Of a stretch of 64,000 nucleotides of DNA, positions 12,884 to 21,856 are shown one piece after another. This stretch comes from Methylobacterium ajmalii. GTDB taxonomy: Bacteria > Pseudomonadota > Alphaproteobacteria > Rhizobiales > Beijerinckiaceae. The position numbers and the translations under genes are program-made. The DNA lies in NCBI RefSeq assembly GCF_016613415.1, contig NZ_JACWCT010000061.1:1-64000 (forward strand). The letters run 5' to 3'. Each line of letters starts with the position of its first letter. Positions within the stretch are counted from its first letter, which is position 1. The notes under the pieces were generated by a model that was not told the DNA's origin, searched no databases, and saw only the letters and a program-made list of their open reading frames with translations.

Positions 12884-12913
12884 CGCTCTCCTGAACGCTC
12901 CTTCCGGAGAGCG
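12884..12913 (+). terminator. Hairpin downstream of pyrG
   Basis: Eight-base arms CGCTCTCC (12884-12891) and GGAGAGCG (12906-12913) flank a 14-base loop just after the pyrG stop. There is no T-tract, so it is only a possible terminator. The following bases to about 13000 contain a further palindromic stretch (around TTCCGGTATCGCG and CGATGAACCGGAA). Confidence 0.45.
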
Positions 12914-13133
12914 TATCAGAGCCCGCGCGGCGCCTGAGCGAAGCCGCTTCCGGTATCGCGAAGCGATGAACCGGAAACCGTATGAGACACCGACGCCCGG
13001 ACGGGTTCCGTCCGGGCCAAGCGGGGCCGGCCGGAGAGACCGGGACCGCCATGCGTTGATCGGCGGGCATCGCGCCCGCATCGCAACGCCGATCGACCGC
13101 GACAGCGATACCAGCCCACGGTATAGGTGCCCG

Positions 13134-13496
13134 ATGAGTCGAGCGTCCGGCCCGAGGCCGGACCCCGGCATGGAGCCCGACAGGCGCGAAGACCCGGCGG
13201 GCATGGGTGAGGTATCGGTGATGCGTGACATTCCCCTGGCGGCGATCCGGGCCCGCGCCTACGACATCTGGGAGCGCAACCACCGCCCCGCCGGATTCGA
13301 GATCCAGTTCTGGCTGCTCGCCGAGCGCGAGCTGCGGGCCGAGATGGAGAACCGGCGCGACGTCGAGGCGCTGGAGCCCCGGATGATGCAGGGGCAGACG
13401 GCGTCCGCGGAGGTCGATTTCGTCCAGGCCAAGTCCGGGCAGTCCCAGATGGCCCAAGCCTCGGGCGGCGGCCGCACCGAGACGGTCGAGGGCTGA
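13134..13496 (+). CDS. DUF2934 family protein
   Basis: This is a protein of about 120 residues whose centre matches the DUF2934 pattern (IRARAYDIWERNHRP followed by FEIQFWLLAERELRAE). DUF2934 proteins are small and common in rhizobia and Methylobacterium; their role is unknown. The N-terminal 30 residues before MRDIP are low complexity. Starts at 13204 or 13222 are equally possible and would leave just the domain. Confidence 0.7.
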   Translation: MSRASGPRPDPGMEPDRREDPAGMGEVSVMRDIPLAAIRARAYDIWERNHRPAGFEIQFWLLAERELRAEMENRRDVEALEPRMMQGQTASAEVDFVQAKSGQSQMAQASGGGRTETVEG

Positions 13497-13509
13497 GCGC
13501 CCGCCTCGG

Positions 13510-14754
13510 TCAGCGCGCCGCCATCCGGGCCCCCGCCCGCAGGAAGCGCTGGGGATCGACCGGTTCGCCGTCGATGCGGGTCTCGTAGTGCAGGTGCGTC
13601 CCGGTCGAGCGGCCGGTGGAGCCGACCCGGCCGACGGTCTGGCCCGCCGCCACCGCCTGGCCGGGCACCACCATGATGGCCGAGAGATGCGCGTAGCGGG
13701 TTGCGAGGCCGTGGCCGTGATCGACCTCGACCATGTTGCCGTAGCCGCCGGAATAGTCCGCCATCGTCACCGTCCCGGCCGCGGTCGCCCGCGCCGGGGC
13801 GCCGTATTCCGACCGCAGGTCGATGCCGGTATGGAGGGCGAGGCCGCGGGTGAACGGGTCGGACCGGTAGCCGAAGGTGCTCGACAGCCCGCCATCGACC
13901 GCGACCGGCCGGCGCAGGGGCAGGGCGCCGACGATGCGCCGCAGGGCGTCGCGCTCGCCGAGGTCGCGCTGGGCCTGCAGCACCGCGGTCTCGAACGGCC
14001 CCGATCCGGCCGGGACCAGCGGACCGCCGATCCCGCCGCCGCGGCGGTCGGCGAAGCGAGCCGCCTCGAGTCCGGTCTCCGCCATCACTCCGCGCAGGCG
14101 CGCCGCCTCGCCGCGGCTGCGGGCCGCGAGGCGCCCCACCACCAGGCTCTGGCGCGCCTCGAACCCGTCGAGGGCGTGGCCCAGCATCGCCATCCGGGCG
14201 CTCACCCCGGGAGAGGGGGCGGGGAGGGGGGCGCCCGTCTCCGCCTCGGTGCGCAGGCCGAGCGATTCCGGCGTCGGGGCCGGCGCGGGCGCCCGGGCGG
14301 GCAGCGGGCGGGCCGGGGCTAAGGAGGATTGTACCCCGTCCTCGTCCATCGCCATGCCGGCGCCGCCGGCCTGCTCGGCGAGGCCCATCAGCATCGCCTG
14401 GCGGCTTTCCAGCGCCACCTGCCGGCCGGCGAGGTCGGCGAGCCGGGTCTCGACCCCGTCCTGTTCGAGGAGCTTCTGCGTCGCCACCCGGTCGAGCCGG
14501 GCCCGCAGGGCGCTGACCCGCTCCTCGTAGGCGTATTGCATCGCCGCCTGGCGCTCCATGAACCGGGCCAGGGCCTCGTCGCGGAACACGATGAACCAGG
14601 TCGCTGCGCTCGCCCACAGGGCCAGCGTCCCGAAGGCCAGGGCCGCGATCAGCAGGGTCCGGCGCCGCACCACCCAGACGCGCTCCGGCTCGGGGGAGGG
14701 GAGCGAGGATGGCGGGCGGGTGAAAGCCGGGAGATCGGGGCGGGGGGAGAGCAT
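13510..14754 (-). CDS. Membrane-anchored M23 family metallopeptidase
   Basis: This 414-residue protein has a short cytoplasmic N-terminus and one membrane segment near residues 30-52 (LLIAALAFGTLALWASAATWF). A periplasmic helical/coiled-coil region follows, then a C-terminal lysostaphin-type M23 domain. The zinc-site motifs HTGIDLRS and HLHYE are intact, so it is either an active endopeptidase on peptidoglycan cross-links or an amidase activator. It is convergent with the DUF2934 gene. Confidence 0.9.
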   Translation of the reverse strand: MLSPRPDLPAFTRPPSSLPSPEPERVWVVRRRTLLIAALAFGTLALWASAATWFIVFRDEALARFMERQAAMQYAYEERVSALRARLDRVATQKLLEQDGVETRLADLAGRQVALESRQAMLMGLAEQAGGAGMAMDEDGVQSSLAPARPLPARAPAPAPTPESLGLRTEAETGAPLPAPSPGVSARMAMLGHALDGFEARQSLVVGRLAARSRGEAARLRGVMAETGLEAARFADRRGGGIGGPLVPAGSGPFETAVLQAQRDLGERDALRRIVGALPLRRPVAVDGGLSSTFGYRSDPFTRGLALHTGIDLRSEYGAPARATAAGTVTMADYSGGYGNMVEVDHGHGLATRYAHLSAIMVVPGQAVAAGQTVGRVGSTGRSTGTHLHYETRIDGEPVDPQRFLRAGARMAAR

Positions 14755-14919
14755 CGGCGCGGTCCGGTAACCTGAGCCGAACCGTCGCGGGTTAAGGTTA
14801 AGGATGTCTCAAGTCTCGGACACGCTTCGCGTCCCGCGCCGGCATCACGATGCCCCAGACGCAGACGCAGAGGCGGCCGGGTCGTCCGGCCGCCCCGCGC
14901 TCGCTCGGGCGCCGTGCCC

Positions 14920-15384
14920 TCAGAGAGCCTTGGCCGCCGCCAGCACCGCGTCGGCGTGGCCCGGCACCTTCACCTTCGGCCAGACCTGCGCGATGGTCCC
15001 GTCCCGGTCGATCAGCACCGTGGTACGCTCGACGCCCATGTACTTGCGGCCGTACATGCTCTTCTCGACCCAGACGCCGTAGGCTTCGAGCATCGTCTTC
15101 GTCTCGTCGGAGGCGAGTGGGAAGCCGAGGCCGTACTTCTCGCGGAACTTGTCGTGGCTCTTCATCGGGTCGGGCGAGACGCCGATCACCACCGTGTCGG
15201 CCGCCGCGAAGGCGTCGGCCAGCGCGTTGAAGGCCTGGGCCTCCAGGGTACAGCCGCTGGTGTCGTCCTTGGGGTAGAAGTACAGCACCGCCTTGCGGCC
15301 CTTCAGGCCGGCGAGGCTCAGGGTCTCGCCGCCGGTCGCCGGCAGGGAGAAGTCGGGGGCGGGGTCGCCCGGGTTCAACGCCAT
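14920..15384 (-). CDS. bcp: Peroxiredoxin of the BCP type (single cysteine)
   Basis: This is a 154-residue thioredoxin-fold peroxiredoxin. The peroxidatic Cys45 lies in DDTSGCTLEAQAF. It is the only cysteine in the protein: the position five residues later, where two-cysteine BCPs have the resolving Cys, is Gln. It should therefore depend on an external thiol for recycling. It reduces hydroperoxides in the cytoplasm. Confidence 0.93.
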   Translation of the reverse strand: MALNPGDPAPDFSLPATGGETLSLAGLKGRKAVLYFYPKDDTSGCTLEAQAFNALADAFAAADTVVIGVSPDPMKSHDKFREKYGLGFPLASDETKTMLEAYGVWVEKSMYGRKYMGVERTTVLIDRDGTIAQVWPKVKVPGHADAVLAAAKAL

Positions 15385-15614
15385 CGTGCCTTCCTTTCGG
15401 CCGATTGATGGTGTGCCTCTGGGTGAGGCGATCGGGGCGCGGCGGCGGGGTCCGGCCCGGCGCGCCGTCCGAGGCTTTAGCGGCGGGACGTTACCCTCCG
15501 GTCACCGGATCGGGCAATCATTGGCGGTGGGCCTCGGGCGCCCGGAGCGCGGACTCCGGCCCAAGGGTCCCTCAAACGGCGGCGCCCGCGGGCGCCCGGA
15601 GTGGCGGCGCACGC

Positions 15615-18600
15615 GTGACGACAGGTCGAGCGACACCAGGAGACGCCACGCCCCAGGGGGAGAATGCGGTCGAGACGGCCTGCGCCGTGCCGGCCAAGCT
15701 GCGCCGCTCGTTCCTGCGGACCTGCATCCGCGGCGTGCTGTTCCTGAAGCTCGCGGCCGTTCTCCTCCTCCTGACGGGGCTCGGCCTCGCCTACCTGCGT
15801 CTTGCCAGCGGGCCGATGAGCTTCGCCTGGCTCGAGCCCCGGGTGGCGGCGGGCATCGCCGAGCGCCTCGGCCCGGGCTGGACCGCGAGCCTGCACGACA
15901 GCGCCATCGAGATCGACCGCGACGGCGCGCTGGCGCTGCGCACCACCGGCCTCGACATCCGCAACCCGGAGGGCGACCTCGTGGTGCGGGCGCCGCTCGC
16001 GGTCGTCGCCATCGACCTGTGGTCGCTGTTCGGCCTCTCGGTCCAGGCCCGCTCGGTCGAGTTCCGCGACCTGCAATTACGCGCGCTCCTCCACCACGAC
16101 GGCTCGATCGCCTTCGCGGCCTCCAACGACCCGGCCGAGGCCAAGCCCCACACCCCGCCGGCGGTGGTGGCCGCCCGCGGCACCGTCTCGCCGGTCTCCG
16201 CCACGGTGGCGTCGATCCTGAGCGTGGTGCTCGACCCGTCCGGGGTCATCGGCAGCCTCGACCGGGCCCGCCTGACCAATGCCCGCCTGACGCTGCTCGA
16301 CGAATCCGGCGCCGAGCGGGTGGTGTTTCCACGGGTCGACGGCCTGTTCAGCCGCGACGCGACCCGGCCGGCCCGGGTGTTCGAGATGCGCATCGTCGGC
16401 CCGCACGGGGCCTGGCGCTTCGGCGGCGACGTCGAGGAGGCGCCCGACGGCGGCCGCCACGGCGTCCTCACCCTCGACGACCTGCCCGCGCCCGACCTGC
16501 TGCTGCTGTCGGGCCAGTCGCGCCTGCCGCTCACCACCGACCTGAAGCTCTCCGGCCGCGCCCAGGTGGCGATGCACGGCGCGCGCCTCGACGGCATGAC
16601 CTTCCGGCTCGCCACCAGCGAGGGCAACCTGCTGATCGAGGAGAAGGACTTCAACCCGGTGACGATCGAGGCGGTGACGGTCGACGGCGCCTGGGACGAG
16701 GCCCGCCGGACGCTGGCGGTCGAGTCCCTCGACTATCGCGGCGGCGGCAACCGGGTGCGGCTCGCCGGCACCTGGGCGGCGGCGCCCGACGGCGGGCCCG
16801 GCTGGACCGCCGCGCTCTCGGGCACCGACGCGGTCCTGCGCGGCGCCGCCCCGGGCGACGCCCCGGTCAGGATCGCCAAGGTCGATGCCCGCCTCACCGG
16901 CCGCGACGGCGGCGTGCAGATCGACGGGCTGACGCTGACAGGCGAGAGCGTGCGCGGCACGGTCAGCGGCACGCTCGGCACCAAGGCCGACGACGGCGGC
17001 CTCACCCTGCGCATCACCGCCGAGCGCACCGACGGCCGCGCCGCCCTGCGGCTCTGGCCCGAGAACGTCGCGCCGCCGATCCGCGCCTACCTCGTCGACA
17101 ACCTGCGTACCGGGCGGCTCGACAGCCTCGACATCCTGGTCGACATGAGCATGGCCGAGTTCGCCGCCGCCACCCGCGGCGAGCCGATGCCCGACCAGGC
17201 GGTGCGGATCGCCTTCGCGGTGAGCGAGGGCGGCCTGACGATCTCGTCCGAGGCGCCGCCGCTCTCCCGTGCGCGGGTGTCCGGACTCGTCACCGGGCGC
17301 AACACCACGATCCGCGGCGCCACCGCGGAGATCCGGATGCCGGACGGGCGCGCGCTCGCCCTCCAGGACGGCTCCTTCGTCATCAAGGACGCGGTGCCCC
17401 ACGACGTCTCGGCCCAGATCGGGCTGCGCCTGACGGGTGGCGCCGACGCGCTCGCCTCGCTGCTCCAGACCAAGCTCTTTCGGTCCCTCGCCGGCGCCGA
17501 GATCGACCCCGCGTCCTTGCGCGGCCAGGCCGACCTGCGCGTCGACTTCCCGCTCTCCCTCGAGGCGGTACCCGACATCGCCGACCTGCCGGTGACGCTG
17601 AGCGGCAGCCTCACCGACATCGTCGCCGACCGCATCGTCGGCAAAGAGCGGCTCGAGAACGGCCGCTTCGCGCTCGCCTACGACCGGAACGGCTTCAGCC
17701 TGAAGGGCGACGGGCGCCTCGCCGGGGCGCCGCTCACCGTCGACCTGCACCAGGCCAAGGCCGGCGCCCCCGGCGAGGCGGTGGTGACGCTCGCCCTCGA
17801 CGACGCGACCCGCGCCCGCAAGGGCCTGCCGACGGCGCCCCAGCTCGCCGGGCCGATCAATGCCCGCGTCGTCGTGCCGTTCGGCCGTCCGGGCAAGAAT
17901 CCGGTCCGGATCGAAGCCGATCTCGCCCGGGCGAGCGTCGACGGGCTCGTGCCGGGCTGGACCAAGGCCGCCGGCCGTCCCGGCCGCTTGACCCTCGCCC
18001 TCACCGAGACCCCGCAGGGCAGCGAGCTGCGCGACATCGTGCTCGAATCCGGCCAGGTCCAGCTGCGCGGCAGCGCCTTCCTGAACGGCGAGGGCGGGTT
18101 CGAGCGGGCCGACCTCACGAGCCTCAAGCTCTCGCCGGGCGACGACATCCGCGCCCAGGTCGAGCGCAGCGGCAACGGCTACCGGATCACCGCCAAGGGC
18201 GGCGTCGCCGATGCCCGGCCGTTCCTGCGCGCCATGACGGCGCCGCCGCGCAAGGGCGGGCGGGACGCCAATTCCCGCGACGTCGAGGCCGACCTCAGCT
18301 TCGCGATCCTCACCGGATTCAACGACGAGGCCCTGACCAACGCCAGCCTGAAGCTGTCGCTGCGCGGCGACGACCTGCGCCAGGCGCGGATCCAGGGTCG
18401 CCTGCGCTCGGCCGGGGTGAGCCTCGAGGTGGCGAAGGCCGACCGCTCCGGCCCGCCGGTGCTCAACGCCGAGACCAGCGACGCCGGCGCGGCGCTGCGC
18501 TTCCTCGACATCTACAAGCGCATGCAGGGCGGCTTCCTGTCGCTGCAGATGGGCCTGAACGACGGGCCGCAATCGGGCCTCGTCCAGATCCGCTCCTTCG

Positions 18601-19058
18601 CCCTGCGCAACGAGCCGGCGCTCGGCCGGATCATGGCCCAGGGCGAGGAGGGCGCCGACCGGCGCAGCGACGCCAACGACGTCGGCTTCGACCGGCTGCG
18701 CGCCGCCTTCCAGCGCAACGGCACCCGCGTCGCCTTCGCGGAGGCCGCGATCTCCGGCCCGGCGATGGGCTTCACCCTCGGCGGCTGGATCGACACCGCC
18801 AAGGACCGCACCGACATCGCCGGCACCTTCGTGCCGCTCTACGGCCTCAACAACGTGGTGTCCCAGGTGCCGATCTTCGGCCCGATCCTGGGCGGCGGCC
18901 ACAACGAGGGCCTGTTCGCGATCAACTTCCGGGTCGCCGGCGCGATGAGCGCCCCCAACATCAGCGTCAACCCGCTCTCGGCGATCGCCCCGGGCTTCCT
19001 GCGCAAGCTCTTCGGCGCCGGCGGCGGCGACCCGACCGCCGCCCAGGCCCCCCGCTAG
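15615..19058 (+). CDS. Large AsmA/YhdP-like (DUF3971) envelope protein
   Basis: This protein of about 1147 residues has a short cytoplasmic N-terminus and one transmembrane helix (FLKLAAVLLLLTGLGLAYL, near residues 43-62). It is followed by more than 1000 periplasmic residues of repeating beta structure. The closing part (NFRVAGAMSAPNISVNPLSAIAPGFLRKLF) is typical of YhdP/AsmA-like proteins, thought to bridge the inner and outer membrane and carry phospholipids. GTG at 15615 is the last in-frame start before the membrane helix region. A long open frame on the opposite strand is a GC-rich shadow. Confidence 0.85.
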   Translation: MTTGRATPGDATPQGENAVETACAVPAKLRRSFLRTCIRGVLFLKLAAVLLLLTGLGLAYLRLASGPMSFAWLEPRVAAGIAERLGPGWTASLHDSAIEIDRDGALALRTTGLDIRNPEGDLVVRAPLAVVAIDLWSLFGLSVQARSVEFRDLQLRALLHHDGSIAFAASNDPAEAKPHTPPAVVAARGTVSPVSATVASILSVVLDPSGVIGSLDRARLTNARLTLLDESGAERVVFPRVDGLFSRDATRPARVFEMRIVGPHGAWRFGGDVEEAPDGGRHGVLTLDDLPAPDLLLLSGQSRLPLTTDLKLSGRAQVAMHGARLDGMTFRLATSEGNLLIEEKDFNPVTIEAVTVDGAWDEARRTLAVESLDYRGGGNRVRLAGTWAAAPDGGPGWTAALSGTDAVLRGAAPGDAPVRIAKVDARLTGRDGGVQIDGLTLTGESVRGTVSGTLGTKADDGGLTLRITAERTDGRAALRLWPENVAPPIRAYLVDNLRTGRLDSLDILVDMSMAEFAAATRGEPMPDQAVRIAFAVSEGGLTISSEAPPLSRARVSGLVTGRNTTIRGATAEIRMPDGRALALQDGSFVIKDAVPHDVSAQIGLRLTGGADALASLLQTKLFRSLAGAEIDPASLRGQADLRVDFPLSLEAVPDIADLPVTLSGSLTDIVADRIVGKERLENGRFALAYDRNGFSLKGDGRLAGAPLTVDLHQAKAGAPGEAVVTLALDDATRARKGLPTAPQLAGPINARVVVPFGRPGKNPVRIEADLARASVDGLVPGWTKAAGRPGRLTLALTETPQGSELRDIVLESGQVQLRGSAFLNGEGGFERADLTSLKLSPGDDIRAQVERSGNGYRITAKGGVADARPFLRAMTAPPRKGGRDANSRDVEADLSFAILTGFNDEALTNASLKLSLRGDDLRQARIQGRLRSAGVSLEVAKADRSGPPVLNAETSDAGAALRFLDIYKRMQGGFLSLQMGLNDGPQSGLVQIRSFALRNEPALGRIMAQGEEGADRRSDANDVGFDRLRAAFQRNGTRVAFAEAAISGPAMGFTLGGWIDTAKDRTDIAGTFVPLYGLNNVVSQVPIFGPILGGGHNEGLFAINFRVAGAMSAPNISVNPLSAIAPGFLRKLFGAGGGDPTAAQAPR

Positions 19059-19115
19059 AGCGTCGCCATTTCGGGGTGGACAGCGCCGGGGCGAGCCCGT
19101 ATGACGGACCCCGCT

Positions 19116-19190
19116 GCGGGCGTAGTTCAGTGGTAGAACGTCAGCTTCCCAAGCTGAATGTCGTCGGTTCGATCCCGATCGCCCGCTCCA
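19116..19190 (+). tRNA. tRNA-Gly (anticodon CCC)
   Basis: A complete cloverleaf is present: acceptor GCGGGCG pairs with CGCCCGC, the D-arm contains AGTTCAGTGGTAGA, and the anticodon stem TCAGC/GCTGA closes the loop TTCCCAA. The T-arm carries GGTTCGATCCC, and the 3' CCA is encoded. Reading the seven-base loop gives anticodon CCC, decoding GGG. The phage-like region begins immediately after its 3' end, the usual side for integration into a tRNA gene. Confidence 0.95.
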
Positions 19191-19501
19191 CTCATTTTCT
19201 CTAGTCATTACAGGCGCTTGCAGGTGGTTCCTCAACCATCTCGCGCCACCCCTGAATGGGCGGGATACAACGGGGATACAACGCAGGCCCCTCCAGCCCG
19301 TTGTATCCGCCGGCCAGGGAAACCCTAACCACGCCCTCAATCGGCCCTTGCCGGCACACACCAAATCGCGGATCCTGCGCCCTCATCGGGAGCCGCCAGT
19401 CATGACCCTCAAACGGAAACGCCGCCTGGCCTGAGCCAGCCACCCGCCGCTGGGATCCCCGCGCGGCCCGCGTTCTCTGTTCGATGAGGGGGCATGCCCC
19501 G
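19191..19501. other. Putative element boundary with GGGATACAACG repeats
   Basis: No gene is apparent in these 311 bp. Two adjacent direct copies of GGGATACAACG occur at 19262-19272 and 19273-19283, with an inverted copy CGTTGTATCC at 19299-19308. Such short repeats beside a tRNA 3' end resemble arm-type binding sites of tyrosine recombinases. No integrase gene or second copy of the tRNA 3' end was seen by eye. Confidence 0.5.
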
Positions 19502-20062
19502 ATGAAGACCTACTTCACCAGCGATTCTCACTTCGGGCACGGCGGGATCCTGTCCTCGCGGATGCAGAAGCCCAGGCCGTTCGCCTCGATCGAGGAGCAC
19601 GACGAAGCCTTGATCGGCGCCTGGAACAACCGCGTGAGGCCGGACGACGAGGTCTGGCACCTCGGCGACTTCGCCTATGGCGCATCGGCCGCGCACTGCC
19701 GGGCGGTGTTCGACAGGCTGAACGGCCGCAAGCGCCTGGTGCGGGGCAACCACGACGCGTCGCGGACGACGAGCCTGCCCTGGTACGACCAACACGAGCG
19801 CGCGGAGCCGGTCGTGGAGGGACGCCGGCTGGTGCTCGACCACTATGCTCAGCGCACTTGGAACCGCATCCATCACGGCGCCCTGCACCTCTACGGCCAC
19901 TCCCACGGGAGCTTGCCCGGCTGCGGGAGGAGCCTGGACGTCGGGGTCGACTGCTGGGACTGGCGGCCCGTGCGGCTGGCCGAGATCCTGGAGGCCATGA
20001 CGGCCGACGCGGCGCGGGCGGGCGCCCCGGCGGTGGTGGCGGCCCTGGCCGAGGCGGCCTGA
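19502..20062 (+). CDS. Calcineurin-like metallophosphoesterase, phage type
   Basis: This is a 186-residue metallophosphoesterase with all dimetal motifs: DSHFGH, GDFAYG, GNHD and YGHSHG. Compact enzymes like this, often annotated as phosphoesterase or 2',3'-cyclic phosphodiesterase-like, are frequent in phages and mobile elements. ATG at 19502 is followed directly by the conserved KTYFTSDSHFGH block; an upstream in-frame start would add six residues. The substrate cannot be told from sequence. Confidence 0.85.
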   Translation: MKTYFTSDSHFGHGGILSSRMQKPRPFASIEEHDEALIGAWNNRVRPDDEVWHLGDFAYGASAAHCRAVFDRLNGRKRLVRGNHDASRTTSLPWYDQHERAEPVVEGRRLVLDHYAQRTWNRIHHGALHLYGHSHGSLPGCGRSLDVGVDCWDWRPVRLAEILEAMTADAARAGAPAVVAALAEAA

Positions 20063-20064
20063 TC

Positions 20065-20337
20065 GTGAAGCCCGGCTACTCCTACTCGGAGCCGCCGGCG
20101 GGTGCGGTGACCTGCCTGACCTGCCGGCGCATGAACCTGGCGATCACCCGGCAGGAGGCAGAGCGCCGCGCGGCGGAGGCGAACGCTTGCCGGCGGCTGG
20201 GTGACCCCCGACCGCCGGTGACCATCGATTACTGGGCGTGCTGCGTCAGGCCCCGGTTCAGGCGGGCGCGGCTGGGGGACTGCCCCGACGGGTCGACGTA
20301 TGGGGCGGTGGTGTGCGAGCGCCTGGACGAGGGCTAG
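20065..20337 (+). CDS. Small cysteine-containing hypothetical protein
   Basis: This protein of about 90 residues begins with GTG three bases after the metallophosphoesterase stop, so it is likely coupled. It contains a CLTC motif near the N-terminus and CC and two more Cys in the second half (YWACCVRP, GDCPDGS), suggesting a possible metal site. The 3' end overlaps the 3' end of the opposite-strand gene by about 80 bp. I do not recognise the family. Confidence 0.55.
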   Translation: MKPGYSYSEPPAGAVTCLTCRRMNLAITRQEAERRAAEANACRRLGDPRPPVTIDYWACCVRPRFRRARLGDCPDGSTYGAVVCERLDEG

Positions 20338-21227
20338 GCAGGTCGAGTGCGAGGCGTAGCCGTGCTTTCTCGGTGAAGCGGGCCTCACGCCGCTTCTTAT
20401 CGACGATGAGCCAGCCGTCCTCGACCGCGTGGACCGCCCCCCATCCGGAAGGAGACATGCACGGCCCCGGCCCGGATCCCGGCCGCATTGCCACTAGCTC
20501 GGCTTCGCTGCGATCGGCTGGCTCGTCCTCGCAGACCGCTTCCAGCAGGGCGCGCCCGTTCTCGACGGACAGCTGACCGGAGACGACGTGGTACCCGACC
20601 GCGCGGGCGACGTCCTCGGGCGTCGTGTGCTCCATCGAGGCCGCAAGGCGCTGCCATCCAGCGTCGTCGGCGAGGTCGACGGCGTGATGCCACTGGCCGA
20701 GGGTGTAATGGCTGCGCGCGCTCGACAGCCACTCGGCACGCAGGCCGGTGACCTCCTCGATGCGTTTCACGAACGGCAGGTCGCCCGTTGCCGGCGTGGA
20801 GAGGAGCAGACGCAACGCGCCGTCGATCTCGACGAGGCTAACAGGGAACGCCAGCGAGCGAGGCGTGTAGGGCGCCGTCTCATCCCGAAAGGCACCGCCC
20901 AGGCTGTGCAGGAACGGCGTTGTCACCCCGACCTCGACGAGTTTGCCGAGAGCTTCTTGGCTGGTGCGTGCGCGCTCCCGCTTCAGCTCCCGGCGCTTCA
21001 GCGTCAGGGGGGGCGGCGGGTCGATCACGCCCTCGAAGCGTGCCAAGCAGGGCACGCTCCACGCCTGGCGCGTCGGGACCCAGCGCAGGGGCCGCGCCGA
21101 CCTTGGGCTCCGTCTCGCGCTCGACCTCGACGATCTCCTCCGGCGTGAGAGCGACGGGAAAAGACGCCGTCTCCGGGACGGGCTGGCTCGCCGCGATCAA
21201 GGGAAGCTCGCGCGACGGGGCCTTCAT
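20258..21227 (-). pseudogene. Unknown island gene, frameshifted at a C7 tract
   Basis: Two reading frames together look like one protein. The 5' part (21227 to about 21010) begins MKAPSRELPLIA and runs to a proline stretch. The 3' part continues in another frame from LTLKRRELKRER and contains FAFPVSLVEI-like and WLSSARSHYTLGQ segments. The switch coincides with a run of seven C on the coding strand (about 21006-21012); six C would restore a single frame. The product would exceed 300 residues, and I do not recognise it. It is the last gene of the leftward operon. Whether this is mutation, phase variation or a sequencing error cannot be told here. Confidence 0.55.
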
Positions 21228-21288
21228 CTCGACGGGCTCAACGCCCAGTATTTCTCAGAACGTTACTTGATCGGGGTGGTGAAAGATC

Positions 21289-21582
21289 TTAGCCACGGCG
21301 ACCCCCATTCTTCAGGTATTGAGCGAGGAAGCCGGCGGCCTTGGCGTCGCGGGCGAGCTGCTTGGCCCGCTCCTCCAGCAGGGCGGCGAGGACCGGGCCG
21401 ACCCACGGCGGGATCGGGCGCCCCCCGGGTCGGTCACCAACTGCCCAGCGGCGCACCAACCTGGGATCCAATCGCTCCCGGGCGCCCTCGGGGTGGTAGG
21501 GGCCCAGAAGGCTGGCCATCCGCAGCTTCCAGCCCTACCCGATGAGGAGGCGGCCGGCCTCGGCCAGGGTTTCCGGATCCAT
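21289..21582 (-). pseudogene. HTH-like protein with in-frame amber codon
   Basis: The frame starts MDPETLAEAGRLLIG, is interrupted by TAG (21535-21537, codon 16) and continues in the same frame with GWKLRMASLLG, then DPRLVRRW and RPIPPWVGPVLAALLEER. The RLVRRW/PPW arrangement resembles a compact DNA-binding helix-turn-helix family, also seen in the gene at 61445-61792. Translation might restart at ATG 21519 to give 76 residues. The ATG shares one base with the upstream gene's stop, indicating former coupling. Confidence 0.6.
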
Positions 21583-21794
21583 CACGCGGCGTCCCGCGCG
21601 AGCTCGGCGTTGACCCACTTCAGATCGAGGCCCAGATCCGCGAACGTCCACACCAGCGCGGCGGCCTGGTCGGTTTCGTTGACGGCGGCGCGGAGGCGGG
21701 CCGCGCAGTCGGCATGCTGCTGGACGACGTGGGTCCGGTAGGCTTCGAGGCTGCCGAAATCGGCCTCGACGCCCAGGCGACGAATGGATCTTAT
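21582..21794 (-). CDS. Small hypothetical protein lacking a standard start
   Basis: This is an open frame of about 70 residues (ending in DLKWVNAELARDAA). Its plausible start position is ATA at 21794, placed six bases after a GGAG ribosome site; the next codon upstream in frame is a TAG. No ATG, GTG or TTG precedes the conserved-looking part, so the start codon may have mutated from ATG. It ends overlapping the ATG of the next gene. Function unknown. Confidence 0.4.
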   Translation of the reverse strand: MRSIRRLGVEADFGSLEAYRTHVVQQHADCAARLRAAVNETDQAAALVWTFADLGLDLKWVNAELARDAA

Positions 21795-21856
21795 GGGGGG
21801 CTCCGGGGGGATCTAGGTGGATGGGGAAGCCGGGGGTCGGACCCGGCCTGGGCGGG

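Noticed and set aside
16077-19364. A 1095-residue open frame on the minus strand opposite the AsmA-like gene
   Set aside because: Its translation is low complexity and Arg/Gly/Asp-rich, and it runs across the tRNA, giving the familiar tRNA-derived peptide SGSNRRHSAWEADVLPL. It is a GC-rich shadow.
19201-19443. An 80-residue minus-strand frame after the tRNA as the end of an integrase
   Set aside because: No tyrosine recombinase motif (R, H-x-x-R, Y) is visible and the frame is short.
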